A stretch of DNA of 64,000 bases from Medicago truncatula (GCF_003473485.1 NC_053042.1:1748501-1812500); one strand, 5' to 3'; positions 1 to 13,500 are shown, counted from the stretch's first letter. Numbers and translations are program-made. Notes: a model not told the origin generated them from the letters alone.

Positions 1-473
1 TTTTTATATTGCTATTATAGAGCACAAAAAATCAATAGCCCGCAGACAATAATTATTTCTGTAAGAGGATTTTCTGGATAGTAGTGTAAAAAAATGGCAG
101 TATATTCATTGTGTCTTGGATCAAAACTCACATTTAAGCCAGACGATCTACGAGGAACTCTAGAGAAAATTTCTTCCACAAACGCACGGGTGTCCGTTGA
201 TGAGAACCCAAACTCCACTAGCTTTCCCACTAAATCAGCTGGTGAAGTAGCTTGCTTGGCTGCAAAACCAAAAAGATATTAATGAAATATAGCACGTGAA
301 TCCCAAAACAACGTTTCCAAAATGATTATATATAATAATTTTTAGGGTGATAAAACAATCTTGGATGAATTACATAGTCCAATGATGTACTGTACAATTG
401 TGGGTTGAGAATATCCAAGCAGTGACATCAACTTATCAGATACGCATGTCTTTAAATTGTCATTGTTCGCCAT
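1..473 (-). CDS. DEAH-box pre-mRNA splicing helicase, Prp2/DHX16-like (5' part; runs off left edge)
   Basis: Two coding exons are visible on the minus strand: 374-473, starting at the ATG whose first base is 473, and 132-259. They join in phase (one base left over) to give 76 residues. The peptide contains VSDKLMSLLGYSQPTIVQY and then SPADLVGKLVEFGFSS and RAFVEEIFSRVPRRSSGLN, which I recognise as the N-terminal region of plant Prp2/DHX16 helicases (Arabidopsis ESP3/MEE29 type). These drive spliceosome activation in the nucleus. Splice sites are clean: acceptor before 478, donor GTAATT after 374, acceptor before 259, donor GTGAGT after 132. The helicase core would lie left of base 1 and cannot be checked. 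A Cys stands where I remember a conserved Trp in the opening motif (KTCVSDKL). Confidence 0.8.
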
Positions 474-477
474 TTTC

Positions 478-1610
478 ACTGCAAGGAATAAAATAAATAA
501 GCCTAATTTTGGATAAGAAGTCAGGGAGCATAAAAAAAGTGGTCCAGACCATCATGTTAAAAAATGTTTATCAGCCTAAATAGAACTCAATCAGCAGTAG
601 CAAATAGAAACAAAGAATGTAAAATATATGTAACCATTGCAAGTAGAGCTGTCAAGAAGGCTCGGATGATTAAAGGGCTTAAAAATTTGTGTCCAAGCCC
701 GGCTCTTTGCGGGCTACGGCTTTTTCGGGCTGGCACGATTAACTAAAACTTTTATTTTAAAAATAAAAATAATAATACTTAAAATTATGCATATTCTTAC
801 ATGATTTTTATTTTATTTTTTTGAAAAGTCGAAATTTATTAATAATAACTACGACTCAAGCACAAGACGTACAAGAGCACACACCAAGAAAAATACATAA
901 GAATTCATGACCAATCATTCACAAAGGTCATACCAGTTAAGATTAAGAACCAAGACTCCTTAAAAACACATATAAGTTGGAAGCATGAGCTGCTTTGACT
1001 ATTCCCTTTAAACAGAAGCCAAGAAAAACACTGCTACATGTCATATTATCAGCTCTAATTGCAAGTGGGGTCGGCTACATGGATCAAATGACGTGATAAT
1101 GTTTTATAATTATTTTAGGTCTTCCTCGGTCTCTAGTGATTTGACTACCCTCCATCTGATTTCATCTCCTTAATATAGAATCTACATGTTCACTCTCAAA
1201 ACTACCTAAGCCAAGTTTCCATTATCTTTTCTTTTCTACCATAGGTGCTAGTAACCCAAATTTAAATAAATTGTGAAAAGAAGCGTATGTATAGGGTTTC
1301 AATCTCAACACAATCATTCTAATATCTTTCAAACTTCAAATGTAATTAAGTCGACAATCTACTTTAGATAACAACATCAATCAACAAACTATAACTCTCT
1401 CTGGTACATTTCCGTTAACAGTGGGAAGGAAAAGAAGAAGAAGAAAGAGAGTAAAATGCAATACCTGGCGGCGTTTCTCACGGTTTATGATTTCTTTGCG
1501 GCGGCGAACGGCTCCGGCTGCGTATTCCGGCGAGTAGTTATCGTTTCCGGCGAAGCGACGTCTCCAATTTGTGGTTTTGATCAGTTTGGTTTCGACGGGT
1601 GCGTGCTAAG
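478..1610 (-). other. 5' untranslated exon and leader intron of the Prp2-like gene
   Basis: A GC-rich island at about 1465-1600 ends on the minus strand in CGCCAG followed by GTATTG at 1464-1459, a good donor. The matching acceptor is the TTGCAG just before 478, four bases upstream of the ATG. This gives a leader intron of about 986 bp. The island reads open in one frame (peptide including RRRFAGNDNYSPEYAAG) but has no ATG and does not keep frame with the coding exons, so I treat it as untranslated. The transcription start is not defined. The intron holds a hAT-like repeat scrap at 645-740. Confidence 0.5.
645..745. repeat. Short GC-rich repeat scrap
   Basis: A locally GC-rich stretch reads GCTGTCAA near 647 and then alternates GGGCTT, AGCCCGG, GCGGGCT and CGGGCTGG. 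It can fold on itself and resembles the ends of common plant hAT-type non-autonomous elements that begin with a GGGCTGTCAA-like motif. Only one end is clear and no target-site duplication was found. It lies in the leader intron of the Prp2-like gene. Confidence 0.3.
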
Positions 1611-1654
1611 TATATAAAGATTACCTTAAAAATATATATTTCCTTAAAATATAT

Positions 1655-1915
1655 AGGTTAATATATATCTTTACCTTATAATATTAGCGATTTTCGATTT
1701 ATCTCCCGTAATTTAAGAGAATTTTGGTTTATCCTCTGTCATTTCATCGATATTTAAGGTTACCCTCTCCTATATTATCGAGTTTGTACGCTCAAAATTC
1801 ATGAAGGTCCTAAACCAAAAATCTTTAAATTACAGGGTTGAAATCTAAACAAATATTTTTACATGGGATAAACCAAAAATTACTAATATTACAGGGAGTA
1901 AACATATATTAACCT
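1655..1915. mobile_element. MITE with inverted ends, about 260 bp
   Basis: The left end AGGTTAATATATATCTTTAC is mirrored on the right by GTAAACATATATTAACCT. The matching continues inward: TAATATTAGCGATTTTCGATTTATC on the left against an inverted version near 1865-1890. An 8-bp direct repeat AAATATAT flanks it (1647-1654 and 1916-1923), but the flanks are AT-rich so this could be chance. No coding capacity is seen. It sits immediately left of the foldback element. Confidence 0.6.
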
Positions 1916-1925
1916 AAATATATAT

Positions 1926-2571
1926 AGACTTTTTATATTAACACTCCATATATTTCTAGTTACACCTAAATTTTCTTAATAGTTTTTAATAATACCAAAA
2001 TTGTCATTTAATATAAATTTTCTTAAAACCTTGATTTTATTCATTATCACTAAGTTTCACCCTCTTTCACCCACAAACGATCAAACAAACCGATGTTCGA
2101 TCAATTTATATGGAAGATTAAAGAGTGAATCAAATTATCTTTCATCCATACTCGATTTCATACAAGTAAATGAATTTCTTCTTTTTTAACAATGCTAGTT
2201 TCAATTTTTTCTTCATGTTCAACGGTACTCTATGATGGTTTTAATTTACATTGTTGAGGTTAACTTAAATTCAATTTAAGTAGGTTCATGTAAACTAAGT
2301 TTACATGACTTACTTAAACTAACTTTACATTACCTACTTAAACTAAGACTACATGACCTCCTTAAACTAAATTTATATAACCTACTTAAACTAAGTTTAC
2401 ATGACTTACTTAAACTAAATTTACATTACATACTTAAACTCAGTAAAAGGAAGAGGAGTTTTGGGATGTAACCAAAAAAGAAGGAAAAGACTTTTTACAA
2501 AATTTATGAAAGGGTAATTTTTATCATTTTAGACTGTAACCAGGAATATAAAGGGTGTAATTAGAAAAAGT

Positions 2572-2656
<85 letters not shown>

Positions 2657-3352
2657 CGTAAGGTTTTTTATGTCACATGTCGCTTCCACATTAATTTTCA
2701 ATATTTATTTTTTATTTTTTAAAATTAATATTTTATTTGCCATAAATATCTCAACAAACTTCATATATTACTTTGTTTTTATCAAATAAATATATTATCT
2801 CTTGTAAAAAAAACTAAATATATTATTTAAGTTTTTAATTTATTTTTAATATTTATGTAGCATAAATACCTCAACAAACTACTCATTATCTATACTATTA
2901 GTTTAAGTGTGTACATGTAAACTTAGTTTAAGCAGGTCATGTAAACTATGTTTAAGTAGATTATGTAAACTATGTTTACATGAACCTACTTAAACTGAAT
3001 TTAAGTTAACCTCAACAATGTAAAACTTAAAATGTCGTACAGTATAGTTGAACAAGAAGAAGAAAATTGAAACCAACATTATTGAAAAAGAAAAAAAATT
3101 TCACTTTTTTATACGCAATCGAGTATGAATGAAAGGTGTTTTGATTCATTCTTTAATCTTCCATAGAAATTAATTGAACATCAAGATTGTTTGATTGTTG
3201 GTGGGTGAAAGAGAGTGAAATTTTAGAGTGACAATAAATGAAATCAAAATTTTAAATTTTTTTATATAAAATGACAATTTTGATATTATCAAAAAAAAAA
3301 TAAAAAATAGGTGTAATAAAAAATATATAGGATGTGAATAAAAAAACTCTTA
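1926..3352. mobile_element. Foldback-type element with about 500-bp inverted arms and internal tandem repeats
   Basis: The left arm (about 1926-2450) and right arm (about 2890-3352) are inverted copies. Matching landmarks, read on the left arm and on the complement of the right arm, include ACACC..., AAAATTGTCATTT, CTTTCACCCAC, GAAGATTAAAGA, CATACTCGATT, TTTCAATTTTCTTCTTC and ACATTGTTGAGGTTAACTT. The inner part of each arm is a tandem array of a roughly 24-bp unit built on CTTAAACTAAGTTTACATGA, with about six units on the left and four on the right. The centre carries a (CA)n(TA)n microsatellite and AT-rich sequence. There is no transposase. Ends are close to GACTTTTTATATTAACACTC and its inverted partner GAGTTTTTTTATTCACATCC. 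No clear target-site duplication was found. Confidence 0.75.
2571..2655. repeat. (CA)n(TA)n microsatellite
   Basis: A compound dinucleotide repeat: about 8 CA units followed by about 33 uninterrupted TA units. It is central to the foldback element, between its two arms. Confidence 0.95.
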
Positions 3353-3604
3353 AAATAAACAATGAGAATGCTACCACATTAAAATACTAAAATTGGTAAG
3401 TTTATATCAAAAAATTGTGTAATTATATCAATAACAGCTTTATTCATTGACTCTGACTGACTTGACTGTCTCTTCCCATTCTTCCCCCCATTCTTTTCCC
3501 AAAATTCCCTTTCCCTCCAAAAAGCTACTGTTTACTATTTTTCCATAAAAATAAAAAATAAAAAATAAAAAAACAATAAACTTTATTATTATTTATTTTT
3601 TTAA

Positions 3605-3612
3605 TATAAATA
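3605..3612 (+). promoter_or_regulatory. Probable TATA box of the UBP26-like gene
   Basis: TATAAATA lies about 50-110 bp ahead of a CT-rich leader (3640-3717). The leader ends in CTG followed by GTAATG, which looks like a donor for a 5' UTR intron ending at TTTAG (4539), 21 bp before the ATG at 4561. Position and sequence are typical, but the transcription start is inferred. Confidence 0.5.
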
Positions 3613-4560
3613 AACATAAACTCTATTATTTCATTTTCTCTCAGAATCCAAACTCATTCGTTCGTTCGTCATCTTGCACAGTTCAAACAAGCTTTTCGTC
3701 TTTCCTTCTTCTCTCTGGTAATGTCGTTGCTTCCATTATTTTTATCTTAATATCATTGTTTCGATCATTTTTTTGTTGTTTTAATTTAATTAAATAATGC
3801 TATTTATGTTGAAATATATCTAATTCTCGTTTTGCTTTATTTTTTCAATCAAAAATTTGCTGATTGGAATTTCTAGGGTTTTTTCAGCTTCGGTTTTGGT
3901 TTTTCGTAACTTGTGTAATTAGATTCTTACTTGTTCTGTTGTACAATGAGTATGATAACCATAGTGTGAACTTGTGAAAATGTGTTTTCATAGACATTAA
4001 GATTGTAACTGCATTTTTGTATAATTTTCTGTGTAAATTTGCGTTTTTATTCGTTTTTAAGTGATTATTTTACCATTTAATGACACAATTAAATGTGCGT
4101 TATTGAAAGCATTTTACATCTATGTAACACCGACACTTCTGATAGAAGGTGAGTCCTGTGTCCGACCCTTGTCGGCATTTCAGGGGCACTAAGTTGTCGG
4201 ACCCCACTTGTTGAGATGCAAAAAAATAGTGTGGCAAGTGTGTGCTTGCGATTGTGATGGCATGCGCGACTTGTAAAAAGAATATGTAGCAAGTTCATAC
4301 AGGGCACCCAAAATCTCAGGGACGGATCTGCGTGACCGTGTCAGTGTCATGTCTGATGTTTCTTCCTGTGACAATGTTTCATCGTTTTAGTTTAACATTA
4401 ATTGAAACTAAATTTAGCTTGGTTATTTTGGCTGTAATTTGATTTAAGTAATGGGTGTGGAAATGAAGTGTTGATTCATTTAGTTTTTTTTCTCTCTAAA
4501 TGAAGTTAGTTTCTTGTGTTATTTTTTTCTTTTCTTTAGGGTTAAGTCTTGTATTATACA

Positions 4561-7500
4561 ATGAGCAGAACAACGACTCGGGGTAAAAATAAAAGACTGA
4601 GACAAGGGGATGATGATACCGGAACTTCAGAAATATTGAGGTACTACAAGCTGATAATGGCATTCTTGTTTTTTAACTTATCAAATGGAATTAGAACTTA
4701 TTGGTACTTTCTTTGTGTAGGAAAATATACAAAACAGGCGTAGCAACTGATGATGATATGAACAAACTGTATATGATTACAAAGCCAGTCTGTTCAGGTT
4801 GTCGTGTTAATACTAAAGACAATCCGAATTGCTTCTGTGCATTGGTTCCGCCTCCAAGTGGAACGCGGAAGTCTGGCATATGGCAGAAGATATCTGATTT
4901 TGTTGATAGTCTTGGCTTTGACCCAAACACGGAACTTCGTGAATCTGCTAATTCACCCGCAGGACTCACAAATCTTGGAGCAACGTGTTATGCTAATAGC
5001 ATACTCCAATGCTTGTATATGAATAAACGTTTTCGAGAAGGATTATTTTCTGTAGAACCAGATATTTTTCAGCAACAACCAGTGTTAGATCAACTAGCTC
5101 GGCTTTTTGCTCAGTTGCATTTAAGTAAAAAGGCTTTCATAGATTCTTCTCCATTTGTAAAAACGCTGGAGTTGGACAATGAAGTTCAGCAGGATAGCCA
5201 TGAGTTCCTGACATTGCTTCTATCATTGCTTGAGCGTTGCCTTAGCCGTTCCGAAATTTCCAAGGCAAGAACGATAGTTCAAGATCTTTTCCGGGGAAGT
5301 GTGTCTCACGTGACAACGTAAGAATCATTGACTGTTCGAAACTTTTTGACTTATGTAATACGATTTTTCTTCTTCTTCTAGCTTATTGCATTATAAATCT
5401 TTGTCTTTGCGGGGACGGGGCTGTGAAATATTATAGTTTTTGTCAAATAAGTCACATATGATAGAACATCATGGCATAATTTGATCCATGTTGCTGACCC
5501 CACTTAGTGTGATAAGACTTGGTTGTTGTTGTTGTTATCGTCAAATATATGAGAAATCTATGAAGCATGGACACTCCTTGGATTAGGCGTGTCTCGGTGT
5601 CGGACACGTTGACACGACACCGACACTTGTAATTACCCTGAATTATGTGATTTTTTCAAATTATTAGATGTGTCGGTGTGTCGGTGTCCGTATCCGTGCT
5701 TCATAGTGAGAAATCCTTTTAAATTTTTTGACCCTTTTACTGCCTCTTCACTACATACTCAAGTATAAAAGAAAAAGATGAGAACAACATCTTCAGAATG
5801 ATGCAAGTGTCTCTAACAAATAAAGCATAAGATAACACCTTTGTTTGTTGGGCGCTCTTGAATTATTTTTGTGCAAAAATGTTTTTGATATTACCAAATG
5901 ATGTTTTAATTATAATTTTGTGCTAAAATGACGTTTGGTCGTTTGCATCATCTTTGAGGGCTGGTTAGTATTGATAATGTAATTATCCTTACTGGTTGTT
6001 CGGACTCATTTTCTCATTATTGGTCAAAAGCTAAGAAGCATAGGCACTGACATGGCATTGACGCACACATGGTGGCTCAACAATATTGGATGTGTCCATC
6101 TATCTTGTAGTGTCCCATTGTGCTGTGCCTAACCTGAAGTGTCCGACATGTTTTCCAAGTCCAACACACAGCCTTTTCTTGAAGTGTTTGTGTTTCACTG
6201 GTCATAATTGACTCTGGCATTTTATGCTCAAATGTTCTCAAATAAAATTTTCTCACTTTACTATGAAGGTGCTCACAATGTGGAAGAGACTCTGAAGCTT
6301 CTTCCAAAATGGAAGACTTCTATGAGTTGGAGTTGAATGTCAAGGGATTGAAAAGTTTAGACGAGAGCTTAGATGATTACCTCACTGTTGAAGAGCTTAA
6401 TGGAGACAATCAATATTTTTGTGAGTCATGTAAAACAAGGGTTGATGCTACTCGCAGCATCAAGCTGCGAACATTACCTGATGTGCTTAATTTTCAGCTT
6501 AAGCGCTATGTCTTCCTTCCAAAGGTATTGTACAAAGTTTGAATTTTATTATCGTTGTGTTGTTGTAAGCATTAAACAACTAAATTCCTTGTGTTTTTCA
6601 TTGTTTACTTCATTTTTTTGGTTCAATTTCTCTTTTTTTTTTGGGGTATAAGAGATCAACAAACATTACAAGAATTTTCAGAGCATGCTCCAGTATATAT
6701 ATTTTGGACTTAGAAAATTAGATATCCTCTTTGTGGATGTGTACCATAGTCCTGAAAACTGTCAGTTTTTTTTTGGTAAATTTTTCTATCTATGCAAAAG
6801 TCTCAAATCAAATTACATAAATAATTCTCCCAGTGTGCGTATCACTGTTCAAATCAAATATCTTGGTCTAAATGCTCTTACAGAAAGAACAACACATGAG
6901 CCTTGATTTGTGTTTCACACGTGGCTTGTGTGAGCTATGCTTTAACTTTTTTATAAAAGAGAAAGAAATTTTAATGGTTATACAGAAGAAGGACCATTAT
7001 TTTACTTGGCAAAACTGTCTGGTGTATTATGGCTAATTTGGTAAACCTGCTTGTAGTGATCACATGAGTTTTCTGAACATAGAAACTATGTTAGTAGCTA
7101 CATGCCTTTTCTTTCTCTGGGCAAGCTTCATTCTATGTAGTATATTTTGATTTTCTGCATCACTAGGTCATTTTTTGATGGATGTATTCCTTTTATTTTG
7201 TTTCCTCTGGCAGACAACAACAAAGAAGAAAGTTACTTCTCCATTTTCATTTCCCGCTGAACTTAGTATGCACCACAGATTGTCTGAGCCATCTCAGTCT
7301 GAATTGATATATGACTTGTCAGCTGTTCTGATACACAAGGGAACTGCAGCTAATAGTGGTCATTACATTGCACACATCAAGGATGTGAACACAGGGCAAT
7401 GGTGGGAATTTGATGATGAGCTTGTTACTAACTTGGGCCGTTGTCCATTTGCCGAAGAAGCTTCATGCTCTGCTTCTAAATCTGTTAAGAATGATGTGAA

Positions 7501-10500
7501 TCATTCTAATTTCTCTGAAGCAAGGGTAGCTGACAGTAATGGAAGTGCTTCAAATGTAAAAGTTTCACAATCTTTACCCATGGAGACATTTTCATCTAGT
7601 GATGCATATATGTTGATGTACCATCTTAAGCATACCAAAATTTTTAGTGAGAACGGGGGAATGGAAACTAGTGCTAATCATACTGAAACAGTCGATGTTC
7701 CAATTACTGCACAAGATAATGATTGTCTTCCTTCTCATTTTTGTGAAGAGATTCAAAATTTCAATGCCTCATATCTTGATACTTGCCAGCAGTACAACCA
7801 TAGGAAAGAGGTAGAATTGAGTCGTATCAGTGAGAGGAGAGAAGAAGTTCGATCTGTTTTAGCTGAAGCTCCTGTTCAACCACTGGAGCAACCGTATTTT
7901 TGGATTTATAGCGACTGGCTTCGCCAATGGGCGGAGAATGTTACTCCAAGGTTAGTGCATATGCTTTATGTATTCTTGGCCAAGAGCACATCAATAGTTT
8001 GTTATATTTTATTTGTGTGGCTAAATTCTTTCCTTGCCTTAGCTTGAGGCACATTCCTTGTATCATTTACTAGGGTAGGGTTATTTCACATGATTTATGG
8101 GATAGTTAATTTTTAATGTTAATGCAGTGCTATTGACAACACATCTATCCAATGTTCACACGGTAAAGTCCCAGTGTCAAAGGTTACTTCGACAAAACGA
8201 CTGTCTTCTAAAGCATGGGATAAGTTACTGTCTAAGGTAAATGTATTTAGTTGTTATGATTCCATTCATTTGATCTTGGTGCTCCTTTTAAATCAATATG
8301 AAAAATTTTGCTTGAGATTTTTTATAATTGGTAATGGGGCTTGAGAAGGGATAGATTGGAAAATGATTTCTTCTTTTAAGTTCTATTCTAAGTATTGTGA
8401 TACTGGTATGATAGATGACCTTTTTTTTTTTTTTTTATCAGAGTGAGGAGTATGTGAGATGGCAATGGGTAGGGTCTGAGTAGGGTACTATATAGTACTT
8501 GTCCTGATGCCTGCGTTACAAAGAATATTCGTATCCAATATCCAAACTGTTACCCTGCGGGCAATAACTTTATGCCGGAGTTTTTTTTTTTTTTTTTTTG
8601 GGTTTGTGCTGATGTGAGGAGAATAAAGTGCACATTGCTGACTGAATTACAGTGTACATAAAAATAACTAGAAGTTTGAGCTTCCATTGAGAGATTCATA
8701 AGCATTTGATTTTGTCATGTTTTATTCGTGTGTATCTCCTATTATGTCATTGTTGCTAATAGTACGTCTATACATTTTTCCTTTATGCTTCATAAAATAC
8801 AGTATGGTGGAGGGCCAACACTTTCTCATGAGGACTGCTGTTTGGACTGTCTGATTGATGGGGCTCGGAATGTCGTGTCAGCAGACACTTATCGGCATCA
8901 AAGAGAATCATTTAAGCAACTTGCACGGGATATTCTTGATGGAAAAAACGAAGATGGAAAGTACTACGTGTCTAGATCATGGTATGATTGCAAATCTTTT
9001 CTCTTGTCATTTCTGTTTCTTCAGAAAGGAATAAGGGGTGATGGAGCTAAGCATTCCATTTTCTATTGTTCTGGAAATTGTTTTTATTTTAAGCTTTATG
9101 GGACCAGTATTATGTATGATCTGAGAGAGAAGGAAAAAATGCAGAGAATTTTTTTAGATCAGACAAATAATATATTAAAGCACCATAAGTGCTTGAAAAG
9201 AGTAAATTTTTATAGTACAGTAGACTAATAACAAAACAGAAGGGAAATACACATCGATGCTTAACAGGATGTCCAATACAAGATAATGCTTATACTAGGA
9301 AAGAGCTAGAAAATTGGATAGCATGGGAATTGAATATTGAAAATTGTGTTGTATTATTGTGATGTCACATTAGTAGACTGTGTGTTCCAACAGTCAATTG
9401 GTTCTGTTTTGGATGAGCTGTGATGACAGCTGTACATGCTAACTAGCTGATACTATACTAAACTAAACTAACTGGTAACCAACTAAACAAACACACTAAC
9501 ACTGTAAAGTATTAAATCACATGTGAGCATATACACTAATGTCCACCCATAAGAAAATTTATAGCTAGTGAGGGGCTTACATTGGATAGTGATGTGGCCT
9601 GGATAGTGGCTGTCAGTCATCTCTCATCTTACAAGTTAGGCTTGTGGGGCTGAGTTAGACCTAACCCCAATACCTAATATGGTATCATTTCCCATCCTAA
9701 ATCTATTGGGCCACTTGAGTCATGCTCCAGATGCTCATTCCTAAGTGTAAGAAGTGTGTTGAGAGTCTGACATTGGATAGTGACATGAGCTAAATAGTGG
9801 TTTTAAGTGGTGGGCATCCTCACCTCAGAAGTTAGTTTTGCAAGGGTGTTTTAAATCCATTCCAAAACTTAACTATCTGTTCTGATCAGTTTTGATTTTT
9901 TTTTTTTTTTGTATCATCTACTTCATCAAGTTGTTAGGGTTGTTCAAAAGAAACTATACTAAAGCCTTTTGAGCTGAGTTTACTTTTGTAGGTTGCAGCA
10001 GTGGTGGAAAAGAAAAGTTGTCGATGCTCCATCTGAAGCTGATTCTGGACCAACAGCGGCTATTAGTTGTCCACATGGACAACTTATGCCTGAGCAAGCA
10101 ACTGGTGCTAAGCGGGTGCTTGTTCCTGAGGGTTTTTGGCTCTTCTTATATGAAGATGCAACTTCTGTGAAAAGTGATGATCTTCTGGTCTGCCCTACGT
10201 TTCCTTTAGACTCCAAAGAGTGCTCTGAATGCAATAGTGAATTATCTGAAGTGTTTTGCATGGAGGACTCTATGAGGTTCTTTTGTTTGTAAATTGCTAT
10301 TGATATATAGAGCTGATGTAGACAGATTTTAAATTAAATTCTGTTTTCATGGTGTAGGTTATTAAAACAAAGGCAGCGTCAGAGTCATGAGAAGCTGTTC
10401 AATGGGAAAAGTATGCCTCTCTCTCTAGATTGCACATATTTCTTAGTTCCTTCCTCTTGGATTTCAAAATGGAGAACTTATATCAACCCAGCTGTCAAGA

Positions 10501-13500
10501 ATTCTGACACACCTGAAACATTAAATGTGGTGATTGGTGCACTGCTCTGCGAAAAGGTACACTGTTCATTTAATCTTCAATCACACTTAGCATATTGTTA
10601 AGTGGTAGTTCTGTTTGTTTCAGTTTAGTGTACTAGTATTTGGTTAAATTTGAGTTTAATTTTCAGGTTTGCACTTATTGAAAAATTGTTCTATGCAATT
10701 TGATAAGGATTTTAGTTGCAGATTTAGATTCTTAACTCTTCAATTGCCATTTCATTTTTCTATGCTTGGTCTTCACATATATGACACAACATCAAATTTA
10801 ACCTGTAGCAATTTCAGAATGGATTTTTACTTTTCCCTTGTTTCTCAGCACTCACGACTCATTGAAAGGCCTCCTGAACTGATTCTCAGACGTGGTGCTA
10901 TAATTCCAAGGGAGTCTTCTGTAAGTTGGGGGAACAAGATTTCCCTTCGTCATTTTGAATATCATTGACTAAAAGCTTGTTCTTTCTAACTCTCTCGGTC
11001 TTACTTCTGTCCTACTTTGTGGATACTAGGCAGGTGGCTTAACCATCATATCTGAGAATGATTGGAAATGTTTCTGCGAAGAATGGGGTGCTACTGAAAC
11101 CCAAGGAGTATCTGCAAAGATTGAGAAAATTAATGATTCGGTGAATGCTACAGCTGGATCTTGTGAAGAGATGGCAATATGTGAGGACCAGTTGGCCAAC
11201 TGGGATAAGGGGAATAATGAAAGTGGGAATGGTCAATTTTTGATCAAGACTTGTCCCGAGGTAATCTAAAACGCTACCAACATTCTGTTGGATATGCTGT
11301 TTCATGCCCTGATCTTGATTTTCTTGTGCCTAAGTTTTTTGAAGCCAAGTCTTTCAGAAATCAGAATTACACATATGCATATATTAGACAACTAATCCTT
11401 TATGGTATTTCCTCTTAATTTATATGAAGTTTAGGGTCTGTTTGGTAAGACATATAAGCTAGCTCAAGTCTTTCAGAAATCAGAATTACATATATGCATA
11501 TATTAGACAACTAATCCTTTATGACATTTCCTCTTAATTTGTATGAAGCTAAGGGTCTGTTTGGTAAGACATATAAGCTAGCTTATGGCTTATAACGGAT
11601 GACACTGCTATACAGTGCGAAGGATTTATCGTGAAAAATCACGAATGCTGATGTGCTAAATAGAGATAGGTTATAAATTCCGAAACTGGTGGAATAAAAG
11701 CGGTGGTTGTGCTATAAGTTTGGTCAAAGCAATAAAAAACATATGTCGTGGGAAAATAATTCGCTATCTTTAGCATTACTCATAACGGATAAGCTCGTAT
11801 GACAAAAAAAGCGCTGTTTGGTAACAACTTTTTCATTATGTGCTTATAGCTTATTTTACAAGCATATAACTTATTTTTCAAACGCTATTTTTCAGATGCT
11901 ATTTTAAATATCCGTTATAAGCTATCAGCTAACAATTAGCTTATCAACTATCCGCTATTTTTTACCAAACAGAGCCTAAATGTTCATGCTTATCTTCCAG
12001 TTGTACTTGAGAAGTTATATCCTTGATTTTTCTAATTTTCCTATTTCCTATTTTCATCACATGCATAGTAAAATAACTAGTCTGAAAAAACAGTAATGTT
12101 GTATTGCATGTTTCTCAACAAAAGAGATGATGTCTTAAAAAAGCTGCTTCCGGGTGTGTGCATATGTAACTTGGTGCAAAAGATATTGTACTGCGTCTGC
12201 ATGATAGTTTAATTGAAGTGTGAATTTTGACTGTTTGTAGCTTCTTCTTCTGAATCTACACTATCCACTCCCTTCTGTTCACCCACATAAATTCCATTAC
12301 CAACTTATTTCAGTTAATTTTTTAATTTATTCTAAACCATTGTATATTCTTGAACTAAATTTATTGGCAAGTTTGTATTCTCTTTATAGGATGATATATA
12401 AAAATTTTATTTGAACTATAATTTTTGCCCTTCTGACACATGCAGGTTTGTGAAAGTTGCATTGGAGAAAAAGAAAGCTGCGAGTTAGTGCATAAACTTA
12501 ATTATTCCAATGAGGATATATGTGTAATTCTTGTACGCGGAAAAGAGGTCCCTAGATCAATCTTGGAGGCTTCAAAGGGATTTGTTGAAGCAGATCGACG
12601 GGTTTCTAAACGCTCCAGGAAGATTAAAAATGGGAGTTCAATTAATCTAAAAGTGTCTGCTTCAACAACAATTTACCAGCTGAAAATGATGATATGGGAA
12701 TCATTTGGGGTAAGCCAAGTTTGTTCTGTATTGATATTATTTTGTAGTTTAAATGTTAGTGACGTCTAAGGTGGACTAGCAACTAAGTGGTTCATGGTGA
12801 ACCACAACTAATAACCATTGGATTGAGAGATTCCATGTGATCTTATGATGCACGTAACACCAGAGTGAGTGAGTGCCCCATTTCTCCTTCTCTCACCATT
12901 TCTACTCCATTATGTTAAAATCTGCAAATTTCTTCCTACATAGAGCCAAAAACCACATAAAAGATGGATAATTACAAATTAGGGAAATCAAAAGGCTTAA
13001 TTGCACTTTTGACCCCCTATCTTTTCAAAAGTTGCGATTTTGGCCCTCTAACTAATTAAAATACAAAACAGCCCCCTATGTATTGGATCTTTGGCAGTTT
13101 TAGCCCCCAAGGCCACTTTTGACTTAGTCTTCGCTGACGTGGCACCCACATCCCTTAAGTGAGGTGCTACGTGTCGACCATTGTGGGTGCCACGTCTATC
13201 TTTATTCAATCCAACAACCAATGAATTTTGTGAAAATTCTGTCTATCTTTTTCTAGTGTGCACACAAGCACATACAATATTGCTAGATGGAGCTTATATT
13301 GGCAGGTTATTGTTACTTTAGGGCGTTATAAAAACCATCTTTAAGCCCCTGATTGCTAAATCTATAAGGCTCTTAAACATAGGATCAGTGCTTCATGCCA
13401 GCTTCATGTCATCATATAATAAAAGGGCAGATTGTAGGGTGGACCACCTTTATACGTAGTCTCTGTTTGGACCACATTCTAAAACCGTTAGATTAAGCAA

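Noticed and set aside
1465-1610. Protein-like reading in the GC-rich leader exon of the Prp2-like gene
   Set aside because: The frame has no ATG, is bounded by a stop upstream, and splices out of frame with the coding exons, while a proper ATG follows the next acceptor.
2280-2450. CRISPR-like regularly spaced repeats
   Set aside because: The units are contiguous direct repeats without unique spacers and belong to the arm of a foldback element in a plant genome.
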